Origin: Epiperipatus broadwayi
Lineage: Eukaryota > Onychophora > Udeonychophora > Euonychophora > Peripatidae
Assembly (NCBI GenBank): GCA_028023455.1
Contig: JAQFVV010000031.1
Span: forward strand, 9,100,093 to 9,164,092
Direction: 5' to 3'
Length of the DNA: 64,000 nt
Below are positions 1 to 16,846 of this stretch, piece after piece. The notes under the pieces are model-generated. The model worked only from the letters and a program-made list of their open reading frames with translations, was not told where the DNA came from and did not search any database. The translations under genes were made by a program, and so were the position numbers. Within the stretch, counting starts at the first letter, position 1; the number at the start of each line of letters is the position of its first letter.

Positions 1-770
1 AGTATAGTAGATTAGTAAAAAGAAAATAATAATTAAACAGTTAAAATTTATATCCGTGTGCAGTTTTATTTTATGCTATTTCATTATAATATTTAAATGC
101 TGAATTTTATAAGATTTTGACATTATTATTTCAGTTTTGGATTTGATATTTATAGAGTTATAACTTTGCACATTACATTCAAATATATTATCAGGTACAT
201 TATCTGCAGAAAATGATTTAGTATTAACATCATGAAACAATTATCCTGAGAAAATCTTTTACTAGTTTTTTTTTAATGTGAACATAAATAATTTTTTTTG
301 ATGTTAATTGGACAGTTAGTTAAATGTTAATTAATTAATTAATTAACTTCTTTGCTGTTTTTATGCATATAACTCATTCTCATAAATTTTAAAATTGATT
401 AACTGTACTTTAAAAAGTCTTGAATAGTTAAAAAATGAAGATCAACTACTTATAATGTCAATATCTAAAATTCAAAAAAAAATTATTAATCAAATAAACA
501 ATAATTAATTACTGCTGGAATAAATTTATATAAGTATGCTAGTATTTACAAGTAAATAATGTGTAGCATTTGTTTACCTGTTTGAGGCTATTTAAAAAGA
601 CATACTTAATCAAACACCACCCTAGAAACTACTAAACTTAAATTGTTAATAATATCTATACTTATGCATTTAAAATGAAAATCTTTATTCTAATTTGCAT
701 AATGTATACATGCATTTATATAGTTAGATAAATGAATGGATAGAATGATCCATCGATTGACTGTGCTCCA
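1..770. other. AT-rich stretch without recognisable gene
   Basis: No open frame with protein-like composition, no RNA gene and no clear repeat was seen on either strand. Runs of TTAA around 330-345 are simple low-complexity DNA. Confidence 0.6.
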
Positions 771-890
771 ATAGACAGATAGACAAATAGATAGGTGGAT
801 AGTAGGTAGGTAAGTAGGCAGGCAGGCAGATAGATACATAGGTAAGTAGAAAGGCAGGCAGTCATGTAGGTATATAGACAGATAGATTTA
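771..890. repeat. Degenerate tetranucleotide microsatellite (GATA/GTAG/GCAG)
   Basis: Short runs of AGAT, AGGT and GGCA units follow one another. The 60-codon minus-strand frame across it (rich in Tyr, Leu and Cys) is only a by-product of the repeat. Confidence 0.8.
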
Positions 891-988
891 ATAAACACAG
901 TATTAAAGGTGTTTATGGAAAGATAGCAAATAAAAGTTTGGAAAGTTGATCGATATTCTTTTTATTATATTCTAATATATATATATAT

Positions 989-2525
989 TGTACCAATATT
1001 GAAATTGGCACATGATAATTTATCTTAAAAAAAATATTAAAATAATTTTTCGTAAAAGAGTTTGAAATAAAAGTTACAAAATAATTGATTAAAAGGGGGG
1101 AGGGGGAGTTTTGGTTAGAAAAGATAAACTAAAAGTTTTATAAAAGGAAGTAGAGTTTATTATTATTAGTCAAAATATAATTTAAAGTTTAAAAAATACA
1201 AATCTCTTTTCATTCGAATTAAAGAAAAAAGTAATCTTAAAACTAGTTATATATGTGTGTATATATGTGCAATTGTAAATAAAAATAAATGTATCCGTAT
1301 TAAATAAATATTAAAAAATAAATGGAAGTTGTCATTAAAAAACAAAGCGATGGCTATTAATTAAAAATATAAAACAACATGTTTTGCATGGCTATTATTA
1401 ATTAAACGATCTTCCAAAACATGTTGTCAAAGGATTATCAATGGAATTTCGACAACACATATTGCCAGAGGATATTACAAGGACAACACATCGCAGGTAT
1501 AAATGGACCTTTTTTTTTTATCAGACAATTAATTGAGTCAGTTAAGTCAAGAGAGGACAATCAGTTGAGTTAATTGTATCCAGAAACAAAATGCAGTGCT
1601 GAGCAGCTTTTGGGGAACACATGTTTCTCCACAGCCAGAAGTCCGATGAAAACAGCAAGATCTGCCCATGAAATAATGTCCGCGTAACAACTTGGAAATC
1701 TCCATCAATATCTAATTGTCTCCCATAGTAATAATCGTGAATAATAAGGAAACTTATCAAGGAAATGTCTCAGCCAGCTGGAAGTATTCATAATGGAAGC
1801 AGCAAACAAGAAGAAAACAAAGTTCTAAATCTACATTCAAAATACTAGGTAAAACATTTGCTTATTTTCATTTATACCATAATAGCCATTGCATTAATTG
1901 GTAAAGCCTCCAGAGACAAGTAATTTGAACTTTATAATTATGCATAAAATGAACTATTGATGTTTGTGTTTGTGAATACTATATGATTTTATAAACATCA
2001 AACATTATTTATGCTTTTCACAAGATATATATTATAGTGTGTTAATTTAAAATATGCATGTGTTATATTAGTTAAAAAATTATAAAGATGTTTAAATTTA
2101 GTAAATTAATGTTAGTTAATAAATTGTCTTAAAACTTAAACTCTATTTGTCAGTCAATTCTTTTTATCAACTCTTTTACCAATCTCTCTTACAATTATTT
2201 CACCACTAATTATGTATAATCTGTTAGTGATTACAAGTAACTGAGCTAATCTATGGTAAAACTTAGGTGTTGAGTTAGTGGCCATTGTTCAAAGTGCATT
2301 ATTTATTCATTCTTGGATAATTAACTGGCACCCATGTTTACATGAAACAAAAAAAGTGCTTTGAACTCTGGCATTAAACTTAAGAGTTGAGAAGAAGTTA
2401 TGTCCTGGAAATGTAATGCTAGTTATATATTTTATAGCTATTGTTTGGGCATACATACTTTCCGAGTATGTTCTTCTCTGCCTATGAGGCCAGTGTTTCG
2501 ATCGCCCATATTCGAACCCGGTACA
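989..2525 (+). mobile_element. Solo LTR, diverged copy (family of the 53.56-59.2 kb element)
   Basis: The sequence aligns end to end with the solo LTR at 59283-61004 and, inverted, with the two LTRs at 53560-55150 and 57609-59202. It opens with TGTACC and closes with a form of the family 3' end (CGAACCCGGTACA). Shared landmarks are a G-rich tract near 1095-1110, the GGCTATTA block near 1390, and the TTCTTCTCTGCCTATGAGG block near 2471. It is clearly more diverged than the other copies, so it is older. Both ends abut (TA)n. No coding capacity is supported; frames inside are shadows. Confidence 0.85.
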
Positions 2526-2544
2526 TATATATATATATATATAT
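2526..2544. repeat. (AT)n tract shared by two LTR-like elements
   Basis: About ten AT units lie between the end of the solo LTR and a new TGTAACCCC start. Confidence 0.9.
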
Positions 2545-2880
2545 TGTAACCCCTCATCACCAACAACCACAAATACCCGGGGGCACCAATTCTATGCATC
2601 ATAGAATAAACTATTGATCTAATTTTACCTTAAAATTATTAATGAGGCTCTTAAATGAAGTTTTACCTTAGCTTAGCTCAGCTGAAGGATACAGAGGTCT
2701 ATGAGGTGTAGACTGTACATTAGATGTGGGAGGAACATTATAATTAATAAGGATAAAACATCTATTAAATTCTAAAACAAATAAGAATTAAATTGGTAAA
2801 ATTCAACCATCTAATTTAACAAGTTATAGTATATATTTCACCTCCTCCCATCATTCACATGCATTGAACAACCTCTACTA
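2545..2880 (+). mobile_element. LTR-like fragment, second family (paired with 37686-38070)
   Basis: It begins TGTAACCCCTC directly after (TA)n. It then shares a GGGCACCAATT block, an ATTGATCTAATTTTA block and a GGGAGGA block, in the same order and spacing, with the sequence starting at 37686, which also follows (TA)n. I infer two diverged copies of one LTR-like repeat. The right edge is uncertain and no internal region was recognised. Confidence 0.45.
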
Positions 2881-5651
2881 TGTTAGAAAATTAAATTAAT
2901 AACTGGTAATGTTTAACAACTAGACTGTATAGCAAGTTGGAACTGAACATAAAATAAACCTATCATTACTGAACTTTTAATTATACAATAATCTAAACTA
3001 GTTAACTGAATTAATGTTTAATCTAAGTTAATAATTGAATATCTCAGGGAATTAATTTATTACATAGCTTAACTCTAAATCTTTATTTCTCAACATTTAC
3101 TATTTACTTTTATAAAAGTAGTGATGTAAATTAAGCAATACCTGAAGTAAATAATGGCAGTTAGATAATGAAAGAAATAGGGTACATTTTGATTTCAATT
3201 CATTATCTAAACAATAACTGAATGATAAACCTTTTAGAAAATCAGTAAATAATTAACATTTCATACAGTGTTTGGATCAAGGAAACTAACATCATCATAT
3301 TTGGATATGTTCATCATTAAATTAAATGAAAAGTGCAACCATATCATATTAGACAAAATAAATATGTGTGTGCATCTGTGGAAATATGAAATACGAATGT
3401 ATGTTAAAGAAGAATTCTGAATACAATTTTGAATAATAAAACATTTATTAAGAAAAAATAGTTAAGCAAACATTTATTTTTTATATAATTGGTGCAGGTA
3501 CAAGTTTTAGATGTATTTAACATCAATAGTTGAAAAATTTACATAAGAGCAGATAACACAAGATAATTTTCTAATTTCTATTCTGACACATCTCATCTAT
3601 CAAGGCATTCTGATAGACTTATGGAAAACACATTATATTTTTAACACTAAAATAATAAACCAAAATAAAATCTTTACATTTTCATTACAAATGGTTTTAA
3701 GTTATCAGTCACTTCTGATAAGCATATGGAGCTGAAGTAATATAGCCCTAAACTTCAGATAATAAACTACAAAAATTTACTTTATATTCGACATCTTGTT
3801 TTTAGCACTCTTAAATCATCAATTAAGTTGATAAGTCTGTGATAAATAACATATGGTTAAATATTTATATTAAATTATAAGATAAAACTATTTTTTTAGC
3901 ATTTTACTTCAAATGCACATTGACTAAAAATAAAAGGGGTTTGAACCTAAGAATAAGTATAAAATAAGAATAATATCAAACTATACTTTGCAAAATGGAA
4001 ATAAATAACTCCATTAATTAAATATATCCTGTCTTTGCAAAAATGAAGTAAATAATTCTATTGATTAACTATGTTTTATCTTTGCAAAATAGAAATAAAT
4101 AATTCTACTAATTAACTATGTTTTGTTCTTTTTTGCTTGCTTACTCAAATGATGATTGAATATTATGAAAATTGATGATATGAAACTTTATTGATAAGTA
4201 CAAAATGATTTGGAATAATAATTAAAGTTACACATTAATGATGGATTTTTCCATATCTTCTAAATTAATACTTTATACATGTGTCTGTATTATGATGTGT
4301 GTCATAAAATAAATAATTAACACTAATCAATCCAATCGGTTTACTTATTGTAATAAAATTATAATACTGACAATGACAACGGGCAATCAAACTTTAACAC
4401 TAACTTTACTACAGCTGTTTTGTGAGAAAAATCAATTCTGCTTTTATTCTTCCTTTTTATCAATAAATTATCTGGCACTTGGCTATAAGTATAAGATGAA
4501 AATATTTCTTAAGGCACATGGGGATAAAAGACTTTCACAATTTTAATCATATAAATAACAATACAATAACTCCCAAGTCTAACCTCTGAGACTACAAATA
4601 ACTGGTGGGAACAAATTCTCATCACTAAAATAATCAAGGAGATAAAACAATTGTCTTCATATACTCTTAATTCATAAATACAACTATCAAAACTGGAGGA
4701 TTCAATCTAGTCCTATCAAATACTTCAATAAACAAAAAGGGAGAGTTTACTCGATCCCATGCAATATACTATGCAATATACCCATGTCAAATATTCAACT
4801 AACAGGAAAATGGGGAGATATTACTCAATCCAAAATACTAGACATCACTAACTTCATTCTACATAGCCAGTAGATACTTTTCTATTCAAGCATAATAAAA
4901 AACAATAAATTCATACTTAAATAAATTTCTAATCTTTCCAAATCAATTGTCCCATTCTCATCCTCCGAAACCAATAGACGTATATCATTTTTACTTTCAA
5001 TTTAAACATTATTATAGTTGTTTTTAATAATATACATGCATATATAAGCATAACAACACACATACAATTTCAAATCTCAGTAAGTAGAGAATTACTGTAA
5101 AAATATCAATTAATAACTGTAAAAGCAATAATAGATAAATATTTCATATCTGATAAATATAATATCTTTAACTTGGAAACATAATAATTACGGTTGAAAA
5201 GCAAGGCAAAATAATTTCAATTGGAAAGGTAAGACAAAATAATCTTTTTTAGTAGTGCATTTACATTAGCACAAATTTAAAGTAAAAGTTTGGTTTAGAT
5301 AAACAATAAATCTTTATATTCTAGGTTAAATAATTATTAAAAATAATTATTGTATAATCTACTAAAAAACGCAAAGATATACTATAAAAATTTATATAAT
5401 GAGCTTCTTTTTAAAAGAGCTATTAACCCCTTCAGCGTTAAATGGATTTCTCATTTTCTGACACACATGTATATTTATAATACGAGCACACGATAAAACT
5501 TATACTAAAATACTAAAATAATAATAAAAATTACCTCGTATAATATTTCCTTCACATTATACATTTAATGAGATGTTTTTGAAGAAACAATAATAAATAT
5601 AATAATAAAAATAATAAAACAACCTTTAAACTGTCTATCTACTAAATACCA
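2881..5651. other. AT-rich non-coding stretch
   Basis: No supported gene on either strand. Contents are AT-rich low-complexity sequence, a local run of three similar phrases near 3980-4120 (TTTGCAAAAT...AAATAATTC), and a CpG-containing phrase at 5427-5460 (CCCCTTCAGCGTTAAATGG) that looks like part of an unidentified dispersed repeat. Confidence 0.5.
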
Positions 5652-5798
<147 letters not shown>

Positions 5799-5935
5799 TC
5801 AATTCAATTCAATTCAATTTATTTACCGTACAAAACTACAGCATTAAGCCAATTACAGAATTGCACTATAATAACTATACAATAATATACATAAATAATA
5901 TACATAAATGAGTAAAAATGATGAAAATAATATAA

Positions 5936-8680
5936 TTATATGCCATACTTTTTTACAAGATAAGTAACAAATTTTTTAAAGTCTAAAGAAAAAATATTTT
6001 CATTAATAAAATCATGATTATAGGTATTAGGCAAACGAAGCAAAGGTGAAAATTTTAATATGTTAGAGCGACAAACCTTAATATAAAATAAAGTAAATGT
6101 ACGTGTTTTATGTAAACAATTATTAAACGCAATATTTGAAATTTTGTTAGTTAATATAATTTTTTGATTCACAAGATTATATAAAATTTTAAGATCTCTC
6201 ATTTTTCTTCTAATGGATAGGGATAGATAATGGTCTTTTAATTTAATGTACTTAGAAAATTTGTCATAAACCAATTGAATTTTGATAATATCTCGTTTGG
6301 AACTGGGATTCCAAACGACAGATCCATATTCTAAAATTGGCAAAACCAAAGAGAGAAACAATTTATATTTTGTAAAACTACTAAATTGTCTACCATGCCT
6401 TAAAATTGCACCCATAATTTTAAAAGCCTTATTTACTACATTTTCAATATGATGATGAAATGATCCATTGCTTGCAAAAATAATTCCAAGGTCTTTCTGA
6501 GTATCAACAAACTTTATATTATGATCTTCAATATAATAAGGACAAATTATCATTTCAGATTTTTTGGAATAAGAAACTGTTGAACACTTATCCATATTAA
6601 TATCCATTTTATTATCTCTACACCATTTCACAAAACTATTGATATCTTTTTGTAATAATATGCAATCATTAATTGAGTTTATATTCCTAAAAATTTTACA
6701 ATCATCTGCATAACATAAAATATGCGAAAATTCTAAACTCTCTCCCAAATCATCAATATAAATGTTAAACAATAATGGTGCAAGGATACTGCCCTGAGGT
6801 ACTCCTATATTACAATAATATGGATTAGAAGAATTATTCTTAAACTTTACATAAGCTGTTCTCTTCTTAATAAAAGATTCAAACCATGCAACCAAATTAT
6901 AGGAAAAACCTAATTTATACATTTTGAAAAGCAACCTGGAATGATCCACTTTATCAAATGCCTTGGATAAATCAAAATAAACAACATCTAAACGACATTG
7001 ATTCTCAAAGGCATTAGCAATGTGATCAGTTATTGTTAAAAGATTAGTTTCAGTTGATCTTCCAGGTAAAAAACCATGTTGCACAGGAACCAAAATCTTA
7101 TTTATGTCATTAACAATTTTCTTATAAACACATCTTTCAAATATGCGTGCAACTGTATGAAGCACAGAAATTGGTCTATAATTATTAACATTATCTTTTG
7201 AACCATTTTTAAAAATAGGTATAACTTTGGCAAGTTTTAGAGAGTTAGGAAAAATACAATTTTTAATGGAACAATTAAGAATATAACATAAAGGAGCAGC
7301 AATATATTCTACACAACCTTTATAAATGAAAGAAGGTATATTGTCATAACCTATACTTGAATGTATTTTGAGTTCTTTGACAGCTGATATAATATCACTA
7401 TTGTTGAAACAATCGATAGAAATGCTATCATTAAAACATCCCTTGATCAAATTAAACCCAGACAGTTGAGAATTACCAAATAATTCAGAAAAGTGAACTG
7501 AAAAGTCATCAGCACATAAAGATGAATTATAATCCATTTGAGATTTTCTTTTGGTAATGCCAGAAGTTTTAATAAAAGACCAAAATTCTTTAGGATTATC
7601 TGACAAATTGAGCTCCATATTTTTAATATAGTTTTGAAAATCAATTTTCTGAATAGCTTTAACCAATCTTCTATAATTAATAAAATTATTGTAAAAAAGT
7701 ATATTTCATGTTTTAATGTACTGCTTATGATGATACAATTTCCTTCTAATAATTTTTTTAAGTTTATCTGAGAACCAAAAAGGGAAATAAAAATTGTGAG
7801 AGTCACGTTTTTTTGGTATATAAAAATCAATTAGATCATTAAATACTTGATTAAAAAAGTCCATATTATAATTAGCATCTGTTGAGGAATATAATGGGCT
7901 CCAATCAAAATTAGAAATTGTCTTACACAGACCCATATAATCCCCCTTTTTATAACATCTTTTAATATTTAAAGGAACATGCCACTTAAAATAATTTATT
8001 TTAACAAAAAATTCAATAGGTGGGTGATGTAAATCTATAGGAAAATTAAGAGATGAAACACAAAAACATTTAATCTCAGGTAAGTTACTCAGAACATAAT
8101 CAAGTATTCGATTATAAGAATTTAAATGGGAATTATGCTGTTTCAAATTCAAAAAATTAAAGAATTGCAGCATCCTATATGCTTTGTGTGATAATGAAGA
8201 AATATCAAAAGAAGCATTATTAAATAACTCAGGAATGTTAAAATCTCCAGTAATAATAATATTCATTTTATAATTAATCAAAAATTCTTCAAAAGTACAA
8301 AGTAAAGCATCCAAGTCAGAGAAAGACAAGGCTGGCCTTATATAAACGTTCCCTAATAATAATTTTTTATGATGATCAAGGGAGACCTCACACCATGTTG
8401 ATTCACAAAATCTAGAATTCAAAAGCACAGATTTATGAACAATCTCTTTCCTGATGGCAATAAGAGTACCCCCTCCTCTTTTAATTACTTCATGACATCT
8501 ATCTGCACGAAAAACTTTATATCTATCATCTAAAAATGTATCATCATAAATTTGGTCATTTAGCCATGTTTCTGTGAGAAAGATAAAATCATAATCTTCT
8601 GAACAAAAAAAACTTTTTATTTGATTCAATTTAGTTCTCATTCCTCTAATGTTGGCATAAAAACAAGAAAAACCACCCAT
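5936..8680 (-). CDS. LINE ORF2: apurinic-type endonuclease plus reverse transcriptase, one in-frame stop
   Basis: ORF2 nicks target DNA and copies the element RNA into it (target-primed reverse transcription). Residues 1-230 or so are an exonuclease/endonuclease/phosphatase domain: YANIRG, the catalytic LTETWL, GGGTLIAI, GDFNIPE, LDYVLSN and a DLHHPP version of the usual SDH motif. The RT domain follows: YRPISV (about residue 501), LPGRST, YFDLSKAFD, GVPQGS (about 626) and the catalytic YADD (about 657-660), then a thumb and C-terminal region. A TGA at 7706-7708 separates the endonuclease from the RT, but the 13 codons between it and the RT methionine stay in the same frame. It is therefore a single nonsense change and not a frameshift. 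About 914 codons is normal for the group. The copy is probably dead or very recently dead. Confidence 0.92.
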
Positions 8681-8741
8681 ATCCAGTAAAATAAATTAAA
8701 ATATATATATATATATTCCCTTTTTTATAAATATTAATAAA

Positions 8742-10592
8742 TCAATCAAGAAGTATTAATTTACGGGCCAAATTACCATAGAAAAAGGAAAGAGAAGAAC
8801 CGCGAGGCCAAAAATCAGACGAAATAAACTCACCATGTTTATTTTGGGGAATAGAAATATAAAAACTGGAAGATCTATTATTGAACATGTTAATTTTATA
8901 ACACACAACTTTAACCTGAAATTTATTTTCCAAAAATGTTTTAATTTCTGATGATCTAATCTTTGCAGGCATATTAGAAAGAAAGTATTTATTATATTTA
9001 TCATAACCTATATTGTATTTGTCATTATTCCAAAAAGTTTTAACAATTGGTGCATTAATAGTTTTATTAAACCGTTTTTGATAGAAATTAAATCTTAAAC
9101 CATCATTTAACCCTGAAAATTGCGAATTGTAATTTTGATTATTTATACATTTATTATTTAAAAGATAATTTTTTTTATGAAAATTAGTAAAACATTTAGA
9201 TTTGGAATTATTAATATAAAAGTTAGGAAGCTTATTAGGATTTTCTTTATCATTTAATACAAATAAATGTTGTTGATGTTTGGCTGATTGTTTAAACACT
9301 CTCGTTGGGTAACATTTTTTCTCATTATTCTTTGTAAAGCTATTAACTTTGGAGCACACATTTTCACTATAACAGGAAATATCTTGATTAAGTATTTCTT
9401 TATTGTCTTTATCAAATTTCCACTTATTGAAGTTAAGTCTGTTATTATTTTTTTCATAGTCAATGCAAGAAGTATTTTTATTTTCATCAGAAATATCAAA
9501 CAAAGAAGGTTTGGAGATAACTTCAGAGTCACCAACCTTATCAAAGTCCATAATGTGAAAATTACTATCTGAAATGTCATAATCACCATTATTATTATTA
9601 CTCAAAATTTTAGGATGTAAAAAATTATCATTTCCAGTTAAAGATGGACTTGATTTTATATTACTGGAGATTACAATATTGGTATTATCATTAGAAATAT
9701 GACCTTCCAATAAATCACATTGTATTCCTATATTATTGACAGTAATATTTTTATCAGTAATATTTGAACAATTATCACAAATTTTAGCCATATTCATTAT
9801 CAAATTATATATCTCCTGAAGAGACATAGATTGTAACAATTCAATAGTAAAATTAGATGGATTTATAATATTATTTTCAATACTTTGATGTATATTAACA
9901 ATCTCCAAATTGGATGTTGGTTCAATATCACTATTTAAAAAGCTATCAGTAGAATCCGTGACAGTATCTCTCGTAAAGTCTTCTTTTTCAAAATGTTTTT
10001 CAATCAATAAATTTGATTCCAATTCTAAAAGATCTTTATTATCTTTTAATTGAATTTCCTCAATAGTCATTTGATCCAATTTAGTATGTAAATTATTACA
10101 TTCTTTACACTGAAAAAAACCTAAACCAACTGATTTAAAATTTTCTGCATCAATCTTAGACAATTTCAAACATGAAAGATGAAAATAACCATGACATATA
10201 CCAGAGCACTTAATTCCCCTAGACATATCAGACAAATCTTCATTGCAATAATTGCATTTAATGTTATCAATACTTAAGTCTGATCTATGTGCAGAGGAAC
10301 CATTCATTAAATCCATAATAGAATCAGAATCACTTTCTACATTAATACCAGATGATGCATTAGGTAAACTATCAGGATTTTCTACCTCATAATTATAATT
10401 ATAGCAATTAGAACAATAATCACATACAAAATCATGAGCAAAAGAATTATCATCTTTAAAATTGTTGTCATTACTTAGCTTGTAACAATCCAAATGATAC
10501 TTTAAACCACAAAAACCAGAACATTTCAAATGTTTTTGTCTTCCATAAACATAGCATAAACACAAAGGACATACTATAGAAAATGGTGGCAT
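8742..10592 (-). CDS. LINE ORF1: tandem PHD-like zinc fingers plus RRM-like C-terminus
   Basis: A 616-residue open frame without breaks. Residues 8-63 hold a PHD-type Cys/His pattern (CPLC, KCSGFC, YHLDC, CDYC). A second finger lies at about 111-167 (CNYC, KCSGIC, FHLSC, CKEC). The middle 350 residues are Asn/Ser/Asp-rich and look disordered. The last 80 residues (FLSNMPAKIRSSEIKTFL to the FWPRG block) resemble the non-canonical RRM of CR1/jockey ORF1 proteins. By family knowledge ORF1 binds element RNA in the RNP; PHD fingers may add chromatin or partner binding, which is inference. The start sits 61 bp upstream of ORF2, as expected. A 94-codon plus-strand frame and two minus-strand frames inside it are shadows. 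Confidence 0.88.
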   Translation of the reverse strand: MPPFSIVCPLCLCYVYGRQKHLKCSGFCGLKYHLDCYKLSNDNNFKDDNSFAHDFVCDYCSNCYNYNYEVENPDSLPNASSGINVESDSDSIMDLMNGSSAHRSDLSIDNIKCNYCNEDLSDMSRGIKCSGICHGYFHLSCLKLSKIDAENFKSVGLGFFQCKECNNLHTKLDQMTIEEIQLKDNKDLLELESNLLIEKHFEKEDFTRDTVTDSTDSFLNSDIEPTSNLEIVNIHQSIENNIINPSNFTIELLQSMSLQEIYNLIMNMAKICDNCSNITDKNITVNNIGIQCDLLEGHISNDNTNIVISSNIKSSPSLTGNDNFLHPKILSNNNNGDYDISDSNFHIMDFDKVGDSEVISKPSLFDISDENKNTSCIDYEKNNNRLNFNKWKFDKDNKEILNQDISCYSENVCSKVNSFTKNNEKKCYPTRVFKQSAKHQQHLFVLNDKENPNKLPNFYINNSKSKCFTNFHKKNYLLNNKCINNQNYNSQFSGLNDGLRFNFYQKRFNKTINAPIVKTFWNNDKYNIGYDKYNKYFLSNMPAKIRSSEIKTFLENKFQVKVVCYKINMFNNRSSSFYISIPQNKHGEFISSDFWPRGSSLSFFYGNLARKLILLD

Positions 10593-10620
10593 GTCTTATT
10601 ATAAATTATAAAAAGATGCC

Positions 10621-11172
10621 ATTATATATTATAAAAGTGAAGTAATATATATGTAAATAAAATATTCAATTGTATACATTGTATCTGTAATACTCTAGAT
10701 ATCCATAAGCAAATTTACATATAAACATATATTTCAAAATAAGTTTAAAGAAAAAAATAAATATCCTAAGGTGAAGTAACTTGGAAAATTCTTGATTATA
10801 TGAAGATAAGGAATCACTAAGTAATTGCAAACAATAACTTATCAATCTTTTCCAAATAGAAGAAATTATTTAAAACCAAAAAAAAAAAATTAAATTAAAA
10901 CTTTATAGTAGATTTTTGTATAATCAGATATATTAGTCAATAAATCTTGTGACACCAATAAAACATGAAAATAATATAATAAAAATAGTTTTCTTTTTTG
11001 AACACAATAGTTTCAAAAATATCCAACTTCTAATAAAATCCTCAGGATATTAATGTTTTAGTGAAGGTCTAAAAAAAACCACTAAAATATTTACTTATAA
11101 AATCCCAAGGGTATCAGATCTAGTAAACAATAATAAAAACATTTTAAAAATTTTGGTAAAGAAGATAATTAT
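10621..11172. other. AT-rich flank or 5' UTR of the LINE
   Basis: No gene seen. It lies upstream (minus-strand sense) of ORF1 and may contain the LINE 5' UTR, followed by the (AAT)n tail of the neighbouring copy. Confidence 0.4.
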
Positions 11173-15299
<4,127 letters not shown>

Positions 15300-15384
15300 G
15301 AATTCCAATAATGTGCTATTACTTTCAATATAACGTAAATGCATGAAATTTATTATTTAATGTAATAGCGCATTATCGGAGTTC
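15300..15384. repeat. Short imperfect inverted repeat
   Basis: Arms 15300-15322 and 15362-15384 pair over 23 bp with three mismatches (all T/C or A/G), around a 39-nt AT-rich loop. It may be a small MITE remnant. Confidence 0.55.
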
Positions 15385-16140
15385 GACTTCCGGTGAAACA
15401 GGAATTGCTTAACTTCAAAATCATGTTAAATAAGTCCATGTGAAAAGGAACCCAGGTGTATATAGTTGCTCCATTATATTATAATTAAATTTTAGGAAAA
15501 ATAATCTTGAAAAATAAACAAACATTCTTCTTTCTGCTTTACAATTAGTATTAAAGTTTAAATAAAGCAAATTTAAAACACAATTATGCACTTCCATTGT
15601 GTTTTCAATATTGGCAATTAAATTTAAATAATATATACTGTAGACACACATACGCATTTTAAATAATGCTTTGAGAATTTAAATGGTTAATTAAAAATAA
15701 AGATTGATATACCTTTACGGTTGTTTACACTGTCATATTTAGAAACCAATAATACTTTTTTTTTACTCTCAAACTTGGTCTTGGAAGAATCTGCTTATAA
15801 CAAAAAAAAATTGTACTATTAAACTTTGTTTAGAAAGGGAATTGGAGTTTAATCAGTAGTAGAAAATTTGTCAGCAGCCAGCCCTTATAGAATTGTAATC
15901 AACCCATTTTATAGATTTCAAAACATTACCTAAGCATCTATTCTTTCAATAATCCAAGGTTATTTGAAAGTTAAACATCTAATAATTCTCAATTTGCATC
16001 TATAACTACTTTTAAGCATAGTTTTTAGTCATTAATAAAAAAAAAATTTTAAATTTCAAGTTATTTCTTTTTTTTTAACAAGATGATATCAAGTGTTACT
16101 GATACAGTATTACATAATTATTATTAAGATTTCTGGTGCC
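15385..16140. other. AT-rich non-coding stretch
   Basis: No gene or clear repeat recognised on either strand. Confidence 0.5.
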
Positions 16141-16264
16141 AAACCAGAAGGTTTATATATATATATATATATATTCTCACATCTGCTTTATAATATTCTG
16201 GTTTATAAACCAGAAGGTTTATATATATATATATATATATTCTCACATCTGCTTTATAATATTT
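16141..16264. repeat. Tandem duplication of a 66-bp unit containing (TA)n
   Basis: The unit runs AAACCAGAAGG, then TTTATATA..., then TTCTCACATCTGC and TTTATAATATT. It starts at 16141 and again at 16207 with almost no change, so the duplication is recent. Confidence 0.9.
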
Positions 16265-16774
16265 CATTCAAATGCAGCTATATATTCTAACAAACACTAG
16301 TCTATAGAGTGAAGAATAAGAACCATAGCTATGTAGACAGGTAATTTTGTGTGTGTACATATATATACACATATGTTGTCAGACAGATAGACTCTGAAAG
16401 TAAAGGCTTTTGGATATTGAATGCAATGACCTTCATTGTCACAGTTGTAAAAAAAATGAATAAAAAATGAAAGCATTTTCTTTCCAGGTTATTATATGGA
16501 TGTTTTGCTTACAAACTTACTAAAATGAATAGTCATTAACTCTATATTTGTCAATTGAAATACAATCCGAGATGATGAGCCTGCAGGGATATCTCAACTG
16601 ATTTCAATTTAATTCTTGCTTCATGTCATTGTTTTTTGTTTAATTTTTTCAATATGGAATTGAATAAAAGTGATTTCATTTTTAGTCATTAAATTACTAT
16701 TACTTGGAGGTGCCACATGTTTAATTTATCTAACATATATACATTAACAATTTATATATTATATTTCTAAGTAC

Positions 16775-16846
16775 CTCATATGCTAATTTCAATCCCACAG
16801 TACTAGCAATTCCTTCTTTAATATAGTAAGCCATCAAAACACGATA
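16775..16846 (-). CDS. M13 peptidase-like exon carrying the ENIAD-equivalent motif
   Basis: A 72-nt, phase 0-0 exon bounded by an acceptor TTGTAG (AG at 16847-16848) and a weak donor GTACTT (16774 downward). Its 24 codons end in IKEGIASTVGLKLAYE, which aligns with the M13 block (G)ENIADNGGLK.AY that supplies the third zinc ligand. The Glu ligand is kept. The following Asp, which orients a zinc-binding His in neprilysin, is Ser here, and NGG is TVG. This suggests a divergent or inactive homologue. The exon is joined in phase to the exon at 17066-17211 by a 219-bp intron. The C-terminal exon, expected at lower coordinates, was not found. Confidence 0.65.
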
